Below, one piece after another: positions 7,789 to 15,992 of a stretch of 64,000 nt of DNA. The position numbers and the translations under genes were made by a program. Location: positions 1 through 64,000 of the forward strand of contig DXBJ01000008.1 of the NCBI GenBank assembly GCA_019116585.1. The letters run 5' to 3'. The DNA comes from Candidatus Faecalibacterium gallistercoris. Lineage in GTDB: Bacteria > Bacillota > Clostridia > Oscillospirales > Ruminococcaceae. Below the pieces are notes generated by a model. The model searched no databases and was not told the DNA's origin. It saw nothing but the letters and a program-made list of their open reading frames with translations. The number at the start of each line of letters is the position of its first letter. Position 1 is the stretch's first letter.

Positions 7789-8715
7789 ATGAAAGCAAAC
7801 AATGCGCCTGCGGTCGGGCGCACGCCGTTTCAGAAGTGGTGCGACAAGTACCAGGGTCTGTTTTACCTGATCCCCTGGATCATCGGCTTTGTCGTTTTCA
7901 AAGCGATCCCCTTCGGTCAGTCGCTGTTCTACAGCTTTACTGACATGAACTTCTTCAACGGCATCAGCGAATACGGCCTGATGAACTACATCGACGCCTT
8001 CACCACCAGCCGGATCACCAAGGCGCTGATCACCACCTTCCAGTATTCGTTCATCACCGTGCCCCTGAAGCTGATCTTCGCGCTGTTCATCGCCTACATC
8101 CTGAACTTCAACATCAAGTTCGTCAACCTGTTCCGCACGGCTTACTACATCCCGTCCATCCTGGGCGGCTCGGTGGCCATCGCCGTGCTGTGGCGCGCCG
8201 TCTTCCGTGACGACGGCCTGATCAACACCCTGATCAAGATGATCACCTTCGGCGCTTTCGACGGCCCGTCCTGGCTGTCCGACCCCAACTACGCCCTGTG
8301 GGTCATCTGCCTGCTGCGTATCTGGCAGTTCGGCTCGGCCATGGTGCTGTTCCTGGCTGCCCTGAAGGGCGTGCCCGCCGACCTGTACGAGGCCGCCACC
8401 ATCGACGGCGCAGGCAAGTGGCGTCAGTTCTTCTCCATCACCGTCCCCATGATCACCCCCATCATCTTCTACAACCTGGTCACCCAGATCTGCCAGGCGT
8501 TCCAGGAGTTCAACGGCCCCTACATCATCACCAACGGCGGCCCGCGCAATGCCACCACCCTGATCTCCCTGCTGGTCTACCAGTACGCTTTCCAGCAGAA
8601 CGAAATGGGCATGGCCTCCGCTCTGGCCTGGATCATGTTCGTCATCGTCTGCGTGCTGACGATCATCGCCTTCACCAGCCAGAAGAAGTGGGTCTACTAC
8701 TCGGATGAAAGGTAA
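7789..8715 (+). CDS. Sugar ABC transporter permease (MalF/UgpA type)
   Basis: 308 residues, six predicted membrane helices. The coupling loop motif for the ATPase is EAATIDGAGKWRQFFSITVPMITP, the EAA signature of binding-protein-dependent permeases. I chose the ATG at 7789 because AAAAAGGAGGAATCCCCTG precedes it; an upstream in-frame start would add 13 unsupported residues. It lies between the binding protein and a second permease. No ATPase gene is present in this locus, so a shared MsmX-like ATPase elsewhere is expected, as is usual in Firmicutes. Confidence 0.92.
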   Translation: MKANNAPAVGRTPFQKWCDKYQGLFYLIPWIIGFVVFKAIPFGQSLFYSFTDMNFFNGISEYGLMNYIDAFTTSRITKALITTFQYSFITVPLKLIFALFIAYILNFNIKFVNLFRTAYYIPSILGGSVAIAVLWRAVFRDDGLINTLIKMITFGAFDGPSWLSDPNYALWVICLLRIWQFGSAMVLFLAALKGVPADLYEAATIDGAGKWRQFFSITVPMITPIIFYNLVTQICQAFQEFNGPYIITNGGPRNATTLISLLVYQYAFQQNEMGMASALAWIMFVIVCVLTIIAFTSQKKWVYYSDER

Positions 8716-8726
8716 GGTGAACTAGT

Positions 8727-9584
8727 ATGGGAATGAAAGCTGCGCACCGCGTCGCCACCTTTTTCAAGTATTTCGTCCTGATCCTGGTGGGCCTGATCAT
8801 GATCTATCCCCTGCTGTGGATGGTCAGCGCCACCTTTAAGGACAACAGCGAGATCTTCGCAGGCATCAGCCTGTGGATCAAGAACCCCACCCTGGAAGGC
8901 TACCGCAACGCCCTGAACGACTTCGGCGGCTCCATCAACATCATCCAGGCCATGATCAACACCTACAGCTACGTGATCCCCAAGGTCATCTTCACGGTGG
9001 TCTCGTCCTGCATCGCGGCTTATGGTTTCGGCCGTTTCGATTTCCCCGGTCGCAAGATCATGTTCAGCGTCATGCTGGCCACCCTGTTCCTGCCCCAGGT
9101 CGTTCTGAACGTGCCTCAGTTCCTGCTGTACAACAGCTTTGGCTGGATCAACAGCCCCTTCTACCTGGCCATCTGGGTCCACACCGCTTTTGCGACCGAG
9201 ACCTACTTTGTCTACCAGCTGATCCAGTTCATGCGCAACGTCCCCCGCGATCTGGACGAGGCTGCCTCCATCGACGGCTGCAACTCGTTCCAGACCCTGT
9301 ACAAAGTCATTGTCCCCATGCTGCTGCCCGCGCTGGTGTCCTGCGCGCTGTTCCAGTTCATGTGGAGCTGCAACGACTTCATGGGCCCGCTGCTTTACGT
9401 CTCCACCCCCGCCAAGTACCCCATGTCCCTCTTCGTCAAGCTGTCGATGGACGGTGATACCGGCTTCGCGTGGAACCGTATCCTGGCTTTGTCCCTGATC
9501 TCCATCCTGCCGCAGCTGATCGTTTTCTTCTGTGCACAGGACCAGTTCGTCGAGGGCATCTCGGCCGGCGCAGTCAAGGGCTGA
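8727..9584 (+). CDS. Sugar ABC transporter permease (MalG/UgpE type)
   Basis: 285 residues, six membrane helices, partner of the preceding permease from which it is separated by 11 bases. The EAA loop is DEAASIDGCNSFQTLYKVIVPML. The N-terminus has the family's YPLLWMVSATFKDNSEIF segment. AAGGTGAA lies before the ATG. A strong terminator ends the operon 40 bases downstream. Like the rest of the locus it lacks a nearby nucleotide-binding subunit. Confidence 0.92.
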   Translation: MGMKAAHRVATFFKYFVLILVGLIMIYPLLWMVSATFKDNSEIFAGISLWIKNPTLEGYRNALNDFGGSINIIQAMINTYSYVIPKVIFTVVSSCIAAYGFGRFDFPGRKIMFSVMLATLFLPQVVLNVPQFLLYNSFGWINSPFYLAIWVHTAFATETYFVYQLIQFMRNVPRDLDEAASIDGCNSFQTLYKVIVPMLLPALVSCALFQFMWSCNDFMGPLLYVSTPAKYPMSLFVKLSMDGDTGFAWNRILALSLISILPQLIVFFCAQDQFVEGISAGAVKG

Positions 9585-9626
9585 TGCTCTTTGCCTGAGC
9601 GGCGCCCCGGCGTCCCACGGAAAAAG

Positions 9627-9662
9627 ATCCCCTGTGCCTTGGACCGGCACAGGGGATTTTTT
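9627..9662 (+). terminator. Strong terminator of the ABC operon
   Basis: A twelve-base-pair perfect stem (9627-9638 with 9646-9657) is followed by six T. A run of five A on the left makes it bidirectional, so it can also end the convergent araC-type gene. Confidence 0.9.
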
Positions 9663-9671
9663 GCGGCAGCG

Positions 9672-10505
9672 TTATTCTTTGCCGCCCCGGTGGGCTTTGC
9701 GGTACTGCATGGGGCTGACCCCCACCTGCTCGTGGAACACCCGCCGGAAATGGGCGGTGGTGGAAAAGCCCGTCTCCTCGGCCACGTCGTTGATGCCGAG
9801 GTCGGTGCTCTCCAGCAGGCGGCGGGCCGCCTCGATCCGCCGCACGTTGATAAAGTCCACGATGGACTGCCCGGTCACCCGCCGGAACAGCCGGCTGAGG
9901 TAGTAGGGCGACAGATAGAACTGGGCCGCCACGCTGCTGAGGTTCAGCTTCTGGTTGTAGTTGGCCATCAGGTAGGCGCAGATCTTTTCGATGGTCTCGT
10001 TGCGGGGCTGGGGCGCGCTGCCGCCCTCGGCGGCGGCCTCCTTGCCCACGTAGTGCATCAGCAAAGACAGGTACAGCCGGCCGGGGCAGTCCGGCTCCTG
10101 CCAGGCCCCGGCGGCCAGCTCCAGCAGGGTGTGGATGCGGCTGGACCACACCGGGTCCCCCAGCAGCACCAGCGGGCCCTTGCTGCCGTCCAGCAGGCGG
10201 GCTTTCTGCACTTCGGTCATCATCTCCAGCGGGAAACGGCAGCCCAGCAGCTCGGCGGGCCAGCCCCCCGCCGGCTCGAAATCGCAGTCCCGCCGGCCCA
10301 GCAGCAGCACGCTGCCGGGGCCTGCGCCCACCCCGCTGTCGGGGCCCTGGCTCCAGTGCAGCATCCCGCTGCCGCTCAGCACCATGAACAGGCAGCCCTC
10401 CCCGCTGCCGGCGCTCAGCAGCCGGGCGGGGCCTGTCAGCTGCAGGGTCTCCACCCTCAGCTTGCTGTCCTGGCCGCTCTTTTTGCTCCCTGCGTCGTTT
10501 TTCAC
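9672..10505 (-). CDS. AraC-family regulator of the pectin locus
   Basis: 277 residues from the GTG at 10505, which has AAAGGGGGG upstream; an ATG at 10535 in frame is the alternative start. The N-terminal half is a cupin-like sensor (CLFMVLSGSGMLHW... is a sugar-binding barrel signature). The C-terminal 100 residues hold two HTH motifs: LNLSSVAAQFYLSPYYLSRLFRRVTGQSIVDFINVRRIEAA and INDVAEETGFSTTAHFRRVFHEQVGVSPMQYR. It sits between the ABC operon and the divergent GH28 gene, so it probably activates both when pectin fragments are present. The very long open frame extending across GH28 and GH105 on this strand is not part of the gene. Confidence 0.9.
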   Translation of the reverse strand: MKNDAGSKKSGQDSKLRVETLQLTGPARLLSAGSGEGCLFMVLSGSGMLHWSQGPDSGVGAGPGSVLLLGRRDCDFEPAGGWPAELLGCRFPLEMMTEVQKARLLDGSKGPLVLLGDPVWSSRIHTLLELAAGAWQEPDCPGRLYLSLLMHYVGKEAAAEGGSAPQPRNETIEKICAYLMANYNQKLNLSSVAAQFYLSPYYLSRLFRRVTGQSIVDFINVRRIEAARRLLESTDLGINDVAEETGFSTTAHFRRVFHEQVGVSPMQYRKAHRGGKE

Positions 10506-10583
10506 GACGGTCCCCCCTTTTCCGTTTTCTTTCATCATAACACATTCCCACCACGCGAAACAATAGCGAGAGGATGATTTTTC

Positions 10584-12140
10584 ATGAAGCTGACTTTGAT
10601 CCGTGCCATGACCCGCAGCGCCGCCTTTGAGCTGGAAAACGGCCTGTGCTTCCGCCCGGCCGAGCCCTTCGCCGTCCTGCTGGACGGCAAAGAGGTCTAC
10701 GCCGCCTGCAGCACCAACGTCTTTTCGGTCTATTCGCTGCTGCCGGGCCATGCCTACACCCTGACCGTCCGGGCCGGCGGCGAAGAGCTGACCCTCGATT
10801 TCATCACCCGGACCGAGACCTTTTTTGTGGATGCGTCCCGTTACGGGCTGGTGGGGGACGGCGTCACCGACAACACCGCCAAGCTGCAGGCCGCCCTGTC
10901 CACCTGCCCGCCGGGGGGCACCGTCTATCTGCCCGCCGGCCGCTACCGCTCGGCCAGCCTGTTTTTGAAGAGCCACACCACCCTCTACCTGGAAAAAGGC
11001 GCGGTGATCCTGGGCGACAACGACCGCACCCATTACCCCATCCTGCCCGGCGTCCTGCCCTGTGAAAACGAGGTGGATGAATACTACCTCACCGGCTGGG
11101 AGGGCAACCCCCTGGACAGCCTGGCCGGCCTCATCAACATCACCCAGGCCGAGGATGTCACCATCACCGGCGAAGGCGAGATCGACGCCGACGCCCAGCA
11201 CGGCGACTGGTGGCAGGACGTCAAAAAAAAGAAGATCGCCTGGCGGCCCCGCACCGTCTCCATCACCGACAGCCGCTATGTGGTGCTGCACGGGGTGACG
11301 GTCAAAAACAGCTATTCCTGGACCATCCACCCCATGTTCTCCACCGGGCTGGACCTGCTGGACTTCAAGATCCGCAACCCCTACGACGCCCCCAACACCG
11401 ACGGCATCGACCCCGAAAGCTGCGTCAACACCCGGATCATCGGCGCGGACATCCATGTGGGCGACGACTGCATCGCCATGAAAGCCAGCAAGGTCTTTTT
11501 GGGCATGAAGCTGAAAAAGAGCTGCAAAAACACCATCATCCGCAACTGCCTGCTGGACAAGGGCCACGGGGGCATCGTCATCGGCAGCGAGATGTCGGGC
11601 GGCGTCAAGGATATGGTGGTGACCCAGTGCCTGATGGACCACACCGACCGGGGCCTGCGGGTCAAGACCCGCCGCGGCCGGGGCAAGACCGCCGTCATCG
11701 ACGGGCTGGTGTTCCGCAATGTGGAGATGCAGGGCGTGAAAGCCCCCTTCGTCATCAATATGTTCTATTTCTGCGACCCCGACGGCCACAGCGACTATGT
11801 CCAGTGCCGCCAGGCCATGCCGGTGGACGACTACACCCCCCGGCTGGGCAGCCTGACCATGGAGGACATCCGTGCCACCAGCGCCCAGTATGCCGGGTGC
11901 TATTTCGACGGCCTGCCCGAGATGCCCATCGGCGAAGTGGTGATGAAGGACGTCCGCATCGCCTTCGACCCCGACGCCCAGGCCGGCCAGGCCGCCATGG
12001 CTGACGGCCGCCCCCTGGTCAAAAAACTGGCCATTTACGCTGAAAACGTCCAGAAGATCGAGCTGCACAACGTCCGGATCGAAGGCTACGAGGGCGAGCG
12101 GCTCCAGTTTGCCAATGTCGGCAGTTTTGAGGAGGATTGA
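10584..12140 (+). CDS. GH28 polygalacturonase-like glycosidase, cytoplasmic
   Basis: 518 residues. An N-terminal beta-sandwich-like segment (1-85) precedes a right-handed beta-helix beginning FFVDASRYGLVGDGVTDNTAKLQAAL. GH28 catalytic motifs are present in order: NTDGIDPES (catalytic Asp), GDDCIAMK (Asp pair) and GHGGIVIGSE (His/Gly), followed by an RxK-type motif in RGLRVKTRRGRGK. There is no signal peptide, so it should act inside the cell as an exo-enzyme on imported galacturonate oligomers. It is divergent from the AraC gene and followed after six bases by the GH105 gene. Galacturonan versus rhamnogalacturonan specificity cannot be fixed from sequence. Confidence 0.93.
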   Translation: MKLTLIRAMTRSAAFELENGLCFRPAEPFAVLLDGKEVYAACSTNVFSVYSLLPGHAYTLTVRAGGEELTLDFITRTETFFVDASRYGLVGDGVTDNTAKLQAALSTCPPGGTVYLPAGRYRSASLFLKSHTTLYLEKGAVILGDNDRTHYPILPGVLPCENEVDEYYLTGWEGNPLDSLAGLINITQAEDVTITGEGEIDADAQHGDWWQDVKKKKIAWRPRTVSITDSRYVVLHGVTVKNSYSWTIHPMFSTGLDLLDFKIRNPYDAPNTDGIDPESCVNTRIIGADIHVGDDCIAMKASKVFLGMKLKKSCKNTIIRNCLLDKGHGGIVIGSEMSGGVKDMVVTQCLMDHTDRGLRVKTRRGRGKTAVIDGLVFRNVEMQGVKAPFVINMFYFCDPDGHSDYVQCRQAMPVDDYTPRLGSLTMEDIRATSAQYAGCYFDGLPEMPIGEVVMKDVRIAFDPDAQAGQAAMADGRPLVKKLAIYAENVQKIELHNVRIEGYEGERLQFANVGSFEED

Positions 12141-12146
12141 CACACC

Positions 12147-13289
12147 ATGACACACCAGGAAATTCTGACCATGCTGGGCGAGTACGTGGACTACCTGATC
12201 GCCCATTCCAGCGCCGAGGCCCCCATGTGGAACATCGAAAAGGTGCGCAGCGGCCAGCCCAACAAGTGGAACTACATCGACGGGTGCATGATCACCGCCT
12301 GCCTGAGCCTGTACCACACCACCGGCGACCGGAAGTACCTGGATTTTTCCAAGGACTTCATCGACTGGTTCGTCCAGCCCGACGGCAGCATCAAGACCTA
12401 CGACCCCGAGGAGTACAACCTGGACAACGTCAACCAGGGCAAAAACCTGTTCATCCTCTACGACATCTTTGGGGACGAAAAATACCGCAAGGCCATCGAC
12501 GTCATCGACAGCCAGCTGAAGGGCCAGCCCCGCACCAAGGAGGGCAACTTCTGGCACAAAAAGATCTATCCCTGGCAGGTCTGGCTGGACGGCGCCTACA
12601 TGGCCCAGCCCTTCTATATGGAGTACGAGACCCGCTTCAACAAGATGGGCGGCTGCATCGACAGCTACCATCAGTTCATGAACATTCAGAAGTATATGCG
12701 CGACCCCAAAACCGGCCTGTACTACCACGGCTATGACGAGAGCCGCCAGATGTACTGGGCCGACCCCGTCACCGGGTGCAGCCCCAACTTCTGGCTGCGG
12801 GCCATGGGCTGGTTCATGGTGGCCATGGTGGACGTGCTGGAGCGGATGGACGAGCAGCTGTACAACGAGTACCGCGCCATCCAGGCCATGCTAAAGCAGA
12901 CCATCGAGGACATCCACAAGTACCAGGACGAGGCGACCGGCATGTTCTGGCAGGTGATCGACCACGGCGGCGAGGAGGGCAACTACCTCGAGACCAGCGG
13001 CACCGCCCTGTTTGCCTACGCGGTGCTCAAGGGGGTGCGGCTGGGCCTGCTGCCGGCACGGATGCGCGCCTGGGCCGAAAAAGCCTTCTACGGCGTCTGC
13101 GACAAGTACCTGTCCAAGAACCCGGACGGCAGCCTGCAGCTGGACGGCATCTGCCTGGTGGCGGGCCTGGGCGGCCCCCAGCACCGGGACGGCAGCCTGG
13201 CCTACTACTACAGCGAGCCGGTGGTCTGCAACGACGCCAAGGGCGTCGGGCCGCTGGTGCTGGCCTACACCGAAATGATCGCGGAGTAA
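12147..13289 (+). CDS. GH105 unsaturated rhamnogalacturonyl hydrolase
   Basis: 380 residues, the usual YteR/YesR length, forming an (alpha/alpha)6 barrel. It removes unsaturated galacturonyl residues left by pectate or rhamnogalacturonan lyases. Landmarks: WNYIDGCMITACLSLY, the catalytic-Asp region WLDGAYMAQPFYMEYE, and the substrate-site segment WLRAMGWFMVAMVDVLE. No signal peptide, so cytoplasmic. It starts six bases after the GH28 stop with GAGGAUUGACACACC as ribosome binding site, so the two are translated from one transcript and probably process the same imported oligosaccharide. Confidence 0.93.
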   Translation: MTHQEILTMLGEYVDYLIAHSSAEAPMWNIEKVRSGQPNKWNYIDGCMITACLSLYHTTGDRKYLDFSKDFIDWFVQPDGSIKTYDPEEYNLDNVNQGKNLFILYDIFGDEKYRKAIDVIDSQLKGQPRTKEGNFWHKKIYPWQVWLDGAYMAQPFYMEYETRFNKMGGCIDSYHQFMNIQKYMRDPKTGLYYHGYDESRQMYWADPVTGCSPNFWLRAMGWFMVAMVDVLERMDEQLYNEYRAIQAMLKQTIEDIHKYQDEATGMFWQVIDHGGEEGNYLETSGTALFAYAVLKGVRLGLLPARMRAWAEKAFYGVCDKYLSKNPDGSLQLDGICLVAGLGGPQHRDGSLAYYYSEPVVCNDAKGVGPLVLAYTEMIAE

Positions 13290-13298
13290 CCCCCGCAT

Positions 13299-13338
13299 AA
13301 AAAAGCCCCTGCTGTTCGTGAATGGACAGCAGGGGCTT
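13299..13338. terminator. Bidirectional hairpin after GH105
   Basis: A thirteen-base-pair perfect stem (13303-13315 with 13326-13338). The T run is strong on the minus strand (complement of A13299-13304) and weak on the plus strand. It overlaps the toxin promoter. Confidence 0.7.
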
Positions 13339-13365
13339 GTCATTTGCGGGCAGATATGCTATCGT
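13337..13365 (+). promoter_or_regulatory. Probable promoter of type I toxin 1
   Basis: TTGTCA (13337-13342), 17 bases, TATCGT (13360-13365). The mRNA would have a leader of about 115 bases with a perfect eight-base-pair hairpin at about 13432-13455, as expected for a toxin mRNA with restrained translation. Confidence 0.5.
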
Positions 13366-13487
13366 ATCGTTGGATACTGTCGATTTGGCGGCAGCGGTGC
13401 GTTCCCCTCTCTTTCTACTTCGTGTTGTTTGCAGGGGGCGCTTCTTTGCCCCCTGTCTCTTATTTTGGTAAGAAAGGGGGGCTTGTC

Positions 13488-13589
13488 ATGGTCACACTTT
13501 CCGAGCTTATCCAGGTTGGGATCCTGGTCGTCGGCGTGATCGAATTGGTCCTCCATCTCATCGAGCTGGACAGGCACCATCGGCAATAA
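13488..13589 (+). CDS. 33-residue hydrophobic type I toxin (copy 1)
   Basis: A short protein starting MVTLSELIQVGILVVGVIELVL and ending in charged DRHHRQ: one membrane helix plus a basic tail. This matches the small holin-like/Fst-TxpA style toxins that depolarise the membrane. A strong site AAAGGGGGG lies seven bases before the ATG. A second copy with the same plan is at 27792. Downstream, a convergent antisense RNA with a consensus promoter overlaps the 3' end, the layout of type I toxin-antitoxin pairs. Toxicity itself is inferred. Confidence 0.75.
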   Translation: MVTLSELIQVGILVVGVIELVLHLIELDRHHRQ

Positions 13590-13682
13590 AAAAGAAGTAA
13601 CCGCTCTATGCTCCCCAGCTGACGGTTACTTCTTGTAACTAGAGGGGGGAACCACCGTTCAAACCGGCAGTACCCTTCTTCT
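13588..13682 (-). ncRNA. Antitoxin antisense RNA of copy 1
   Basis: The minus-strand promoter is perfect: TTGACA (complement of 13712-13717), 17 bases, TATAAT (complement of 13689-13694). The RNA would start near 13682 and stop at a twelve-base-pair stem (13592-13603 with 13623-13634) followed by six T on the minus strand. This gives about 95 nucleotides overlapping the toxin stop codon and 3' region. Copy 2 has the same stem sequence and promoter design. Confidence 0.75.
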
Positions 13683-13688
13683 ATGCTT

Positions 13689-13717
13689 ATTATATCCTAT
13701 ATCCTGCGGATTGTCAA
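13689..13717 (-). promoter_or_regulatory. Promoter of antitoxin RNA 1
   Basis: Exact consensus TTGACA-N17-TATAAT on the minus strand, firing toward the 3' end of the toxin gene; there is no open reading frame to account for it. Confidence 0.8.
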
Positions 13718-13718
13718 T

Positions 13719-13763
13719 CAAAAGCCCCTGCCTCTTTCCTGAAACCACGGAAAAGGCAGGGGC
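13719..13763 (-). terminator. Terminator of the sigma-factor operon
   Basis: A stem of 13724-13739 with 13749-13763 (about fifteen base pairs) is followed on the minus strand by TTTT. It ends the operon that runs from 16518 down to 13814. Confidence 0.8.
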
Positions 13764-13813
13764 TTTGCTCTATCTCGATTTTTGCCTTGATTTTTTGCAG
13801 GTTTGGGCGTCCC

Positions 13814-14860
13814 TCAGTCCATGCGGAACTGGATGACCGGCATTACCGGGCGGGCGGACACCACCTCGGGGGCCTCGGGCACATCGGCGGCGGCAGGGGT
13901 AGCCTGCACCACATCAGACGGAGCGGGGGCCTCAGGGGCTTCCGGCGCTTCAGGGCTTTCTGGGGCGCTGGGAGCTTCAGGGGCGGCGTTTTCTTCCGAA
14001 TCGGTCCTGTCCAGCCCGCTGTAGGCCGAGCCGCTGTGGCTCGAATCTTCGTCCAGCCAGCAATAGACCTGTTCCGCCATTTGTTCCGCGGTCCAGTTCA
14101 TCTGGACCGCGTCCCGCAGGCTGATGCTCATTTTGACCGTTTCTTCTGCGTTCACCCACTCGAACTCGATCTTCTCGGGCATCGGGCCCCACTGGGCCGC
14201 CACCTGCTTTACAGCGTCGCGCAGCAGGGCGCAGTCCTTCGCAAAGTCGGCAGTTCGATCGTAAGGCCCATACAGGTCAATCCCAAGCGACAGGAATACG
14301 CCAGGCTGGTTCAGCTCGGCAAGGCTCTGCGGCTGCACGCCATATCCCGTATCCATATAGGTATGAACCGAAAACAGCTGGATCTTCGTATCCTGCAGCG
14401 ATCCATACAGAGCCTGCTCGTATTCGTCTTTGAGGCTCTCGGTCTGGATGCGCCGTTCGGGGGACACCTGCTCCCAGAACAGGGGCAGCAACGTCAGGCA
14501 GAAGGCTCCGCCCATCAGCACCAGGCAGCCGAACACGGCCAGGAAATCGTATTTCCACCGGCCGGGGTGAGCGGCGCACCAGATCACCTCCACCCCCAGG
14601 GCCACCAGGGCCAGGGGCGCGCCCACCTTGGCCACCAGCAGCCAGTTGAAGCCGGGGGCAAAGTAGTACAGCAGGAAGCACACGCCCACGGCTATCAGGC
14701 ACAGGCCCAGGGTGATGCTGCCCACCCGGCGCACCGGCTTTTCCTCTTTGGGAGGCGCGGCGGCGGGGCGCTTGGGGTCGGTTTTGGGGGGCGCCGGCGG
14801 GGCGGCCTGGGGACCCGGGGCCGCGCCGGCGGTCTTTTTATCATTGTTCATGTCCGTCAT
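13814..14860 (-). CDS. Membrane protein with extracytoplasmic domain, sigma operon
   Basis: 348 residues, no family recognised. A Pro/Ala/Lys-rich cytoplasmic N-terminus (1-50) is followed by about four hydrophobic helices (VGSITLGLCLIAVGVCFLL, LLVAKVGAPLALVALGVEV, FLAVFGCLVLMGGAFCL and a hydrophobic end). A roughly 130-residue soluble domain then carries SVHTYMDTGYGVQPQ. The tail is a low-complexity Ala/Pro/Glu repeat (EAPEAPEAPAP). The start at 14860 has AGGAGGAAGAACGCC upstream and overlaps the preceding gene by 20 bases, so translation is coupled. As the last gene of the ECF sigma operon it is a likely envelope-stress output or sensor. Confidence 0.75.
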   Translation of the reverse strand: MTDMNNDKKTAGAAPGPQAAPPAPPKTDPKRPAAAPPKEEKPVRRVGSITLGLCLIAVGVCFLLYYFAPGFNWLLVAKVGAPLALVALGVEVIWCAAHPGRWKYDFLAVFGCLVLMGGAFCLTLLPLFWEQVSPERRIQTESLKDEYEQALYGSLQDTKIQLFSVHTYMDTGYGVQPQSLAELNQPGVFLSLGIDLYGPYDRTADFAKDCALLRDAVKQVAAQWGPMPEKIEFEWVNAEETVKMSISLRDAVQMNWTAEQMAEQVYCWLDEDSSHSGSAYSGLDRTDSEENAAPEAPSAPESPEAPEAPEAPAPSDVVQATPAAADVPEAPEVVSARPVMPVIQFRMD

Positions 14861-15470
14861 GGCGTTCTTCCTCCTCTGCGTCCTCCCCGCCAAAGTCCAG
14901 CTGGCCGGGCAGCTGCTCAAAGGGCTCGAAAGGGTCGTCGGCGGGGTCCTGTTTTTTCTGCTGGGGACCGCGCACCAGCCACGCGCCCAGGGCGATCAGG
15001 GCCAGGCAGACCAGGACGGTGGGCACCTGGTCCATGATGTTGTAGATCACCCGGATGATCCAGTTGTTTTCACTGTTCCAGTACAGCTCCCGCAGGAAGT
15101 CCATCACCAGCTCGTCGTAGAGGGTGTACAGGCCCACCGCCACCAGCACCCAGCCGAACAGCTTGTGCCGGGTCTTGAGCAGGCGCTCCAGGCTGACGTC
15201 GTACCCCAGGTGGAACAGATAGTCGTCCTCGGGGGCGGTGCCGGCCAGCAGCTGGCCCCGCAGGTTGAAGGTGTCGAAAAAGCTGTACATCCACACCACG
15301 CAGCACACCGCGAAGGCAAAGCCCACCAGCGGGTAAAACAGCGAACCCAGCGCAATGGCCGCCGCGCAGACCATCACCAGGGACAGCCCCCGCTTCATAT
15401 ATCCCTGATACATCTCCCCTGCGCCCGGGATAAAGGCAAAACAGAAGGTAAGGAACCCGTTCTTTTTCAT
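14841..15470 (-). CDS. Multi-pass membrane protein, sigma operon
   Basis: 209 residues. The N-terminus FLTFCFAFIPGAGEMYQGYMKRGLSLVM resembles the TM2-type helix-turn-helix found in small membrane proteins of Firmicutes, where a GxGxxYxG stretch links two helices. Two further helices follow (VLVAVGLYTLYDELVM, VPTVLVCLALIALGAWLV) and an acidic cytoplasmic tail. It sits 15 bases after the anti-sigma gene and overlaps the next gene. Function unknown; membership in the sigma regulon is inferred from the operon. Confidence 0.75.
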   Translation of the reverse strand: MKKNGFLTFCFAFIPGAGEMYQGYMKRGLSLVMVCAAAIALGSLFYPLVGFAFAVCCVVWMYSFFDTFNLRGQLLAGTAPEDDYLFHLGYDVSLERLLKTRHKLFGWVLVAVGLYTLYDELVMDFLRELYWNSENNWIIRVIYNIMDQVPTVLVCLALIALGAWLVRGPQQKKQDPADDPFEPFEQLPGQLDFGGEDAEEEERHDGHEQ

Positions 15471-15485
15471 GGTAGCACTCTCCCA

Positions 15486-15992
15486 TCAATCGGTATCGGC
15501 GCCGCCCTGGGCGGCAAAGCCGTTCAAAAAGCCGCTGACGGCCTGTTGGGCCTTTTGGACCACGCCGGCCTTTTGGCCGGGGCGGGGCGGCGTCTCATAA
15601 TCGGACTGGGGCACCGTGGCCGAAGCCGGCGGCGCGATCTGCTCGGGCACATAGGTCTCCAGCGCGGAGGCGTTCCGGTCCAGGATCAGGGTCAGGCTGC
15701 CGCTGCGCCAGATGCTCAGCGCCAGCACCGCCGCCACCGAGGCCACCGCCACCCGGCCATAGACGCTGGTCATCAGGTGGACCCAGACGGCGCGGCCCAG
15801 AGGACGGCTCAGGTCCCGGGGCGGCGCCACCAGCTTGTCACCGGTCAGGAGGGCCGTATAGCGGTCCAGGCATTTGGTGCAATAACTCAGGTGCTCGGCT
15901 GCTTCCAGCCGGCCCAGCTCATCCAGGCGGCCTTCCACCAGGGCCTGCAGCCCCTCGTCGGTCAGGCAGCCGTCCTCCCTAAACAGTTCCAT
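15486..15992 (-). CDS. Membrane anti-sigma factor with zinc-binding motif
   Basis: 168 residues. The N-terminal domain has the ZAS signature H-x3-C-x2-C in AAEHLSYCTKCLDRY, which in this family grips region 4 of the ECF sigma factor. One membrane helix (VAVASVAAVLALSIW, residues about 95-110) follows and an outer Pro-rich domain ends the protein. It overlaps the sigma gene by 14 bases, the usual sign of sigma/anti-sigma pairing. The signal it responds to is unknown. Confidence 0.85.
   Translation of the reverse strand: MELFREDGCLTDEGLQALVEGRLDELGRLEAAEHLSYCTKCLDRYTALLTGDKLVAPPRDLSRPLGRAVWVHLMTSVYGRVAVASVAAVLALSIWRSGSLTLILDRNASALETYVPEQIAPPASATVPQSDYETPPRPGQKAGVVQKAQQAVSGFLNGFAAQGGADTD

Noticed and set aside
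9672..12728. A 1018-codon minus-strand open frame across GH28 and GH105
   Set aside because: Only the first-listed third (9672-10505) has protein-like sequence (AraC). The rest is a GC-rich shadow of well-supported plus-strand glycosidases.
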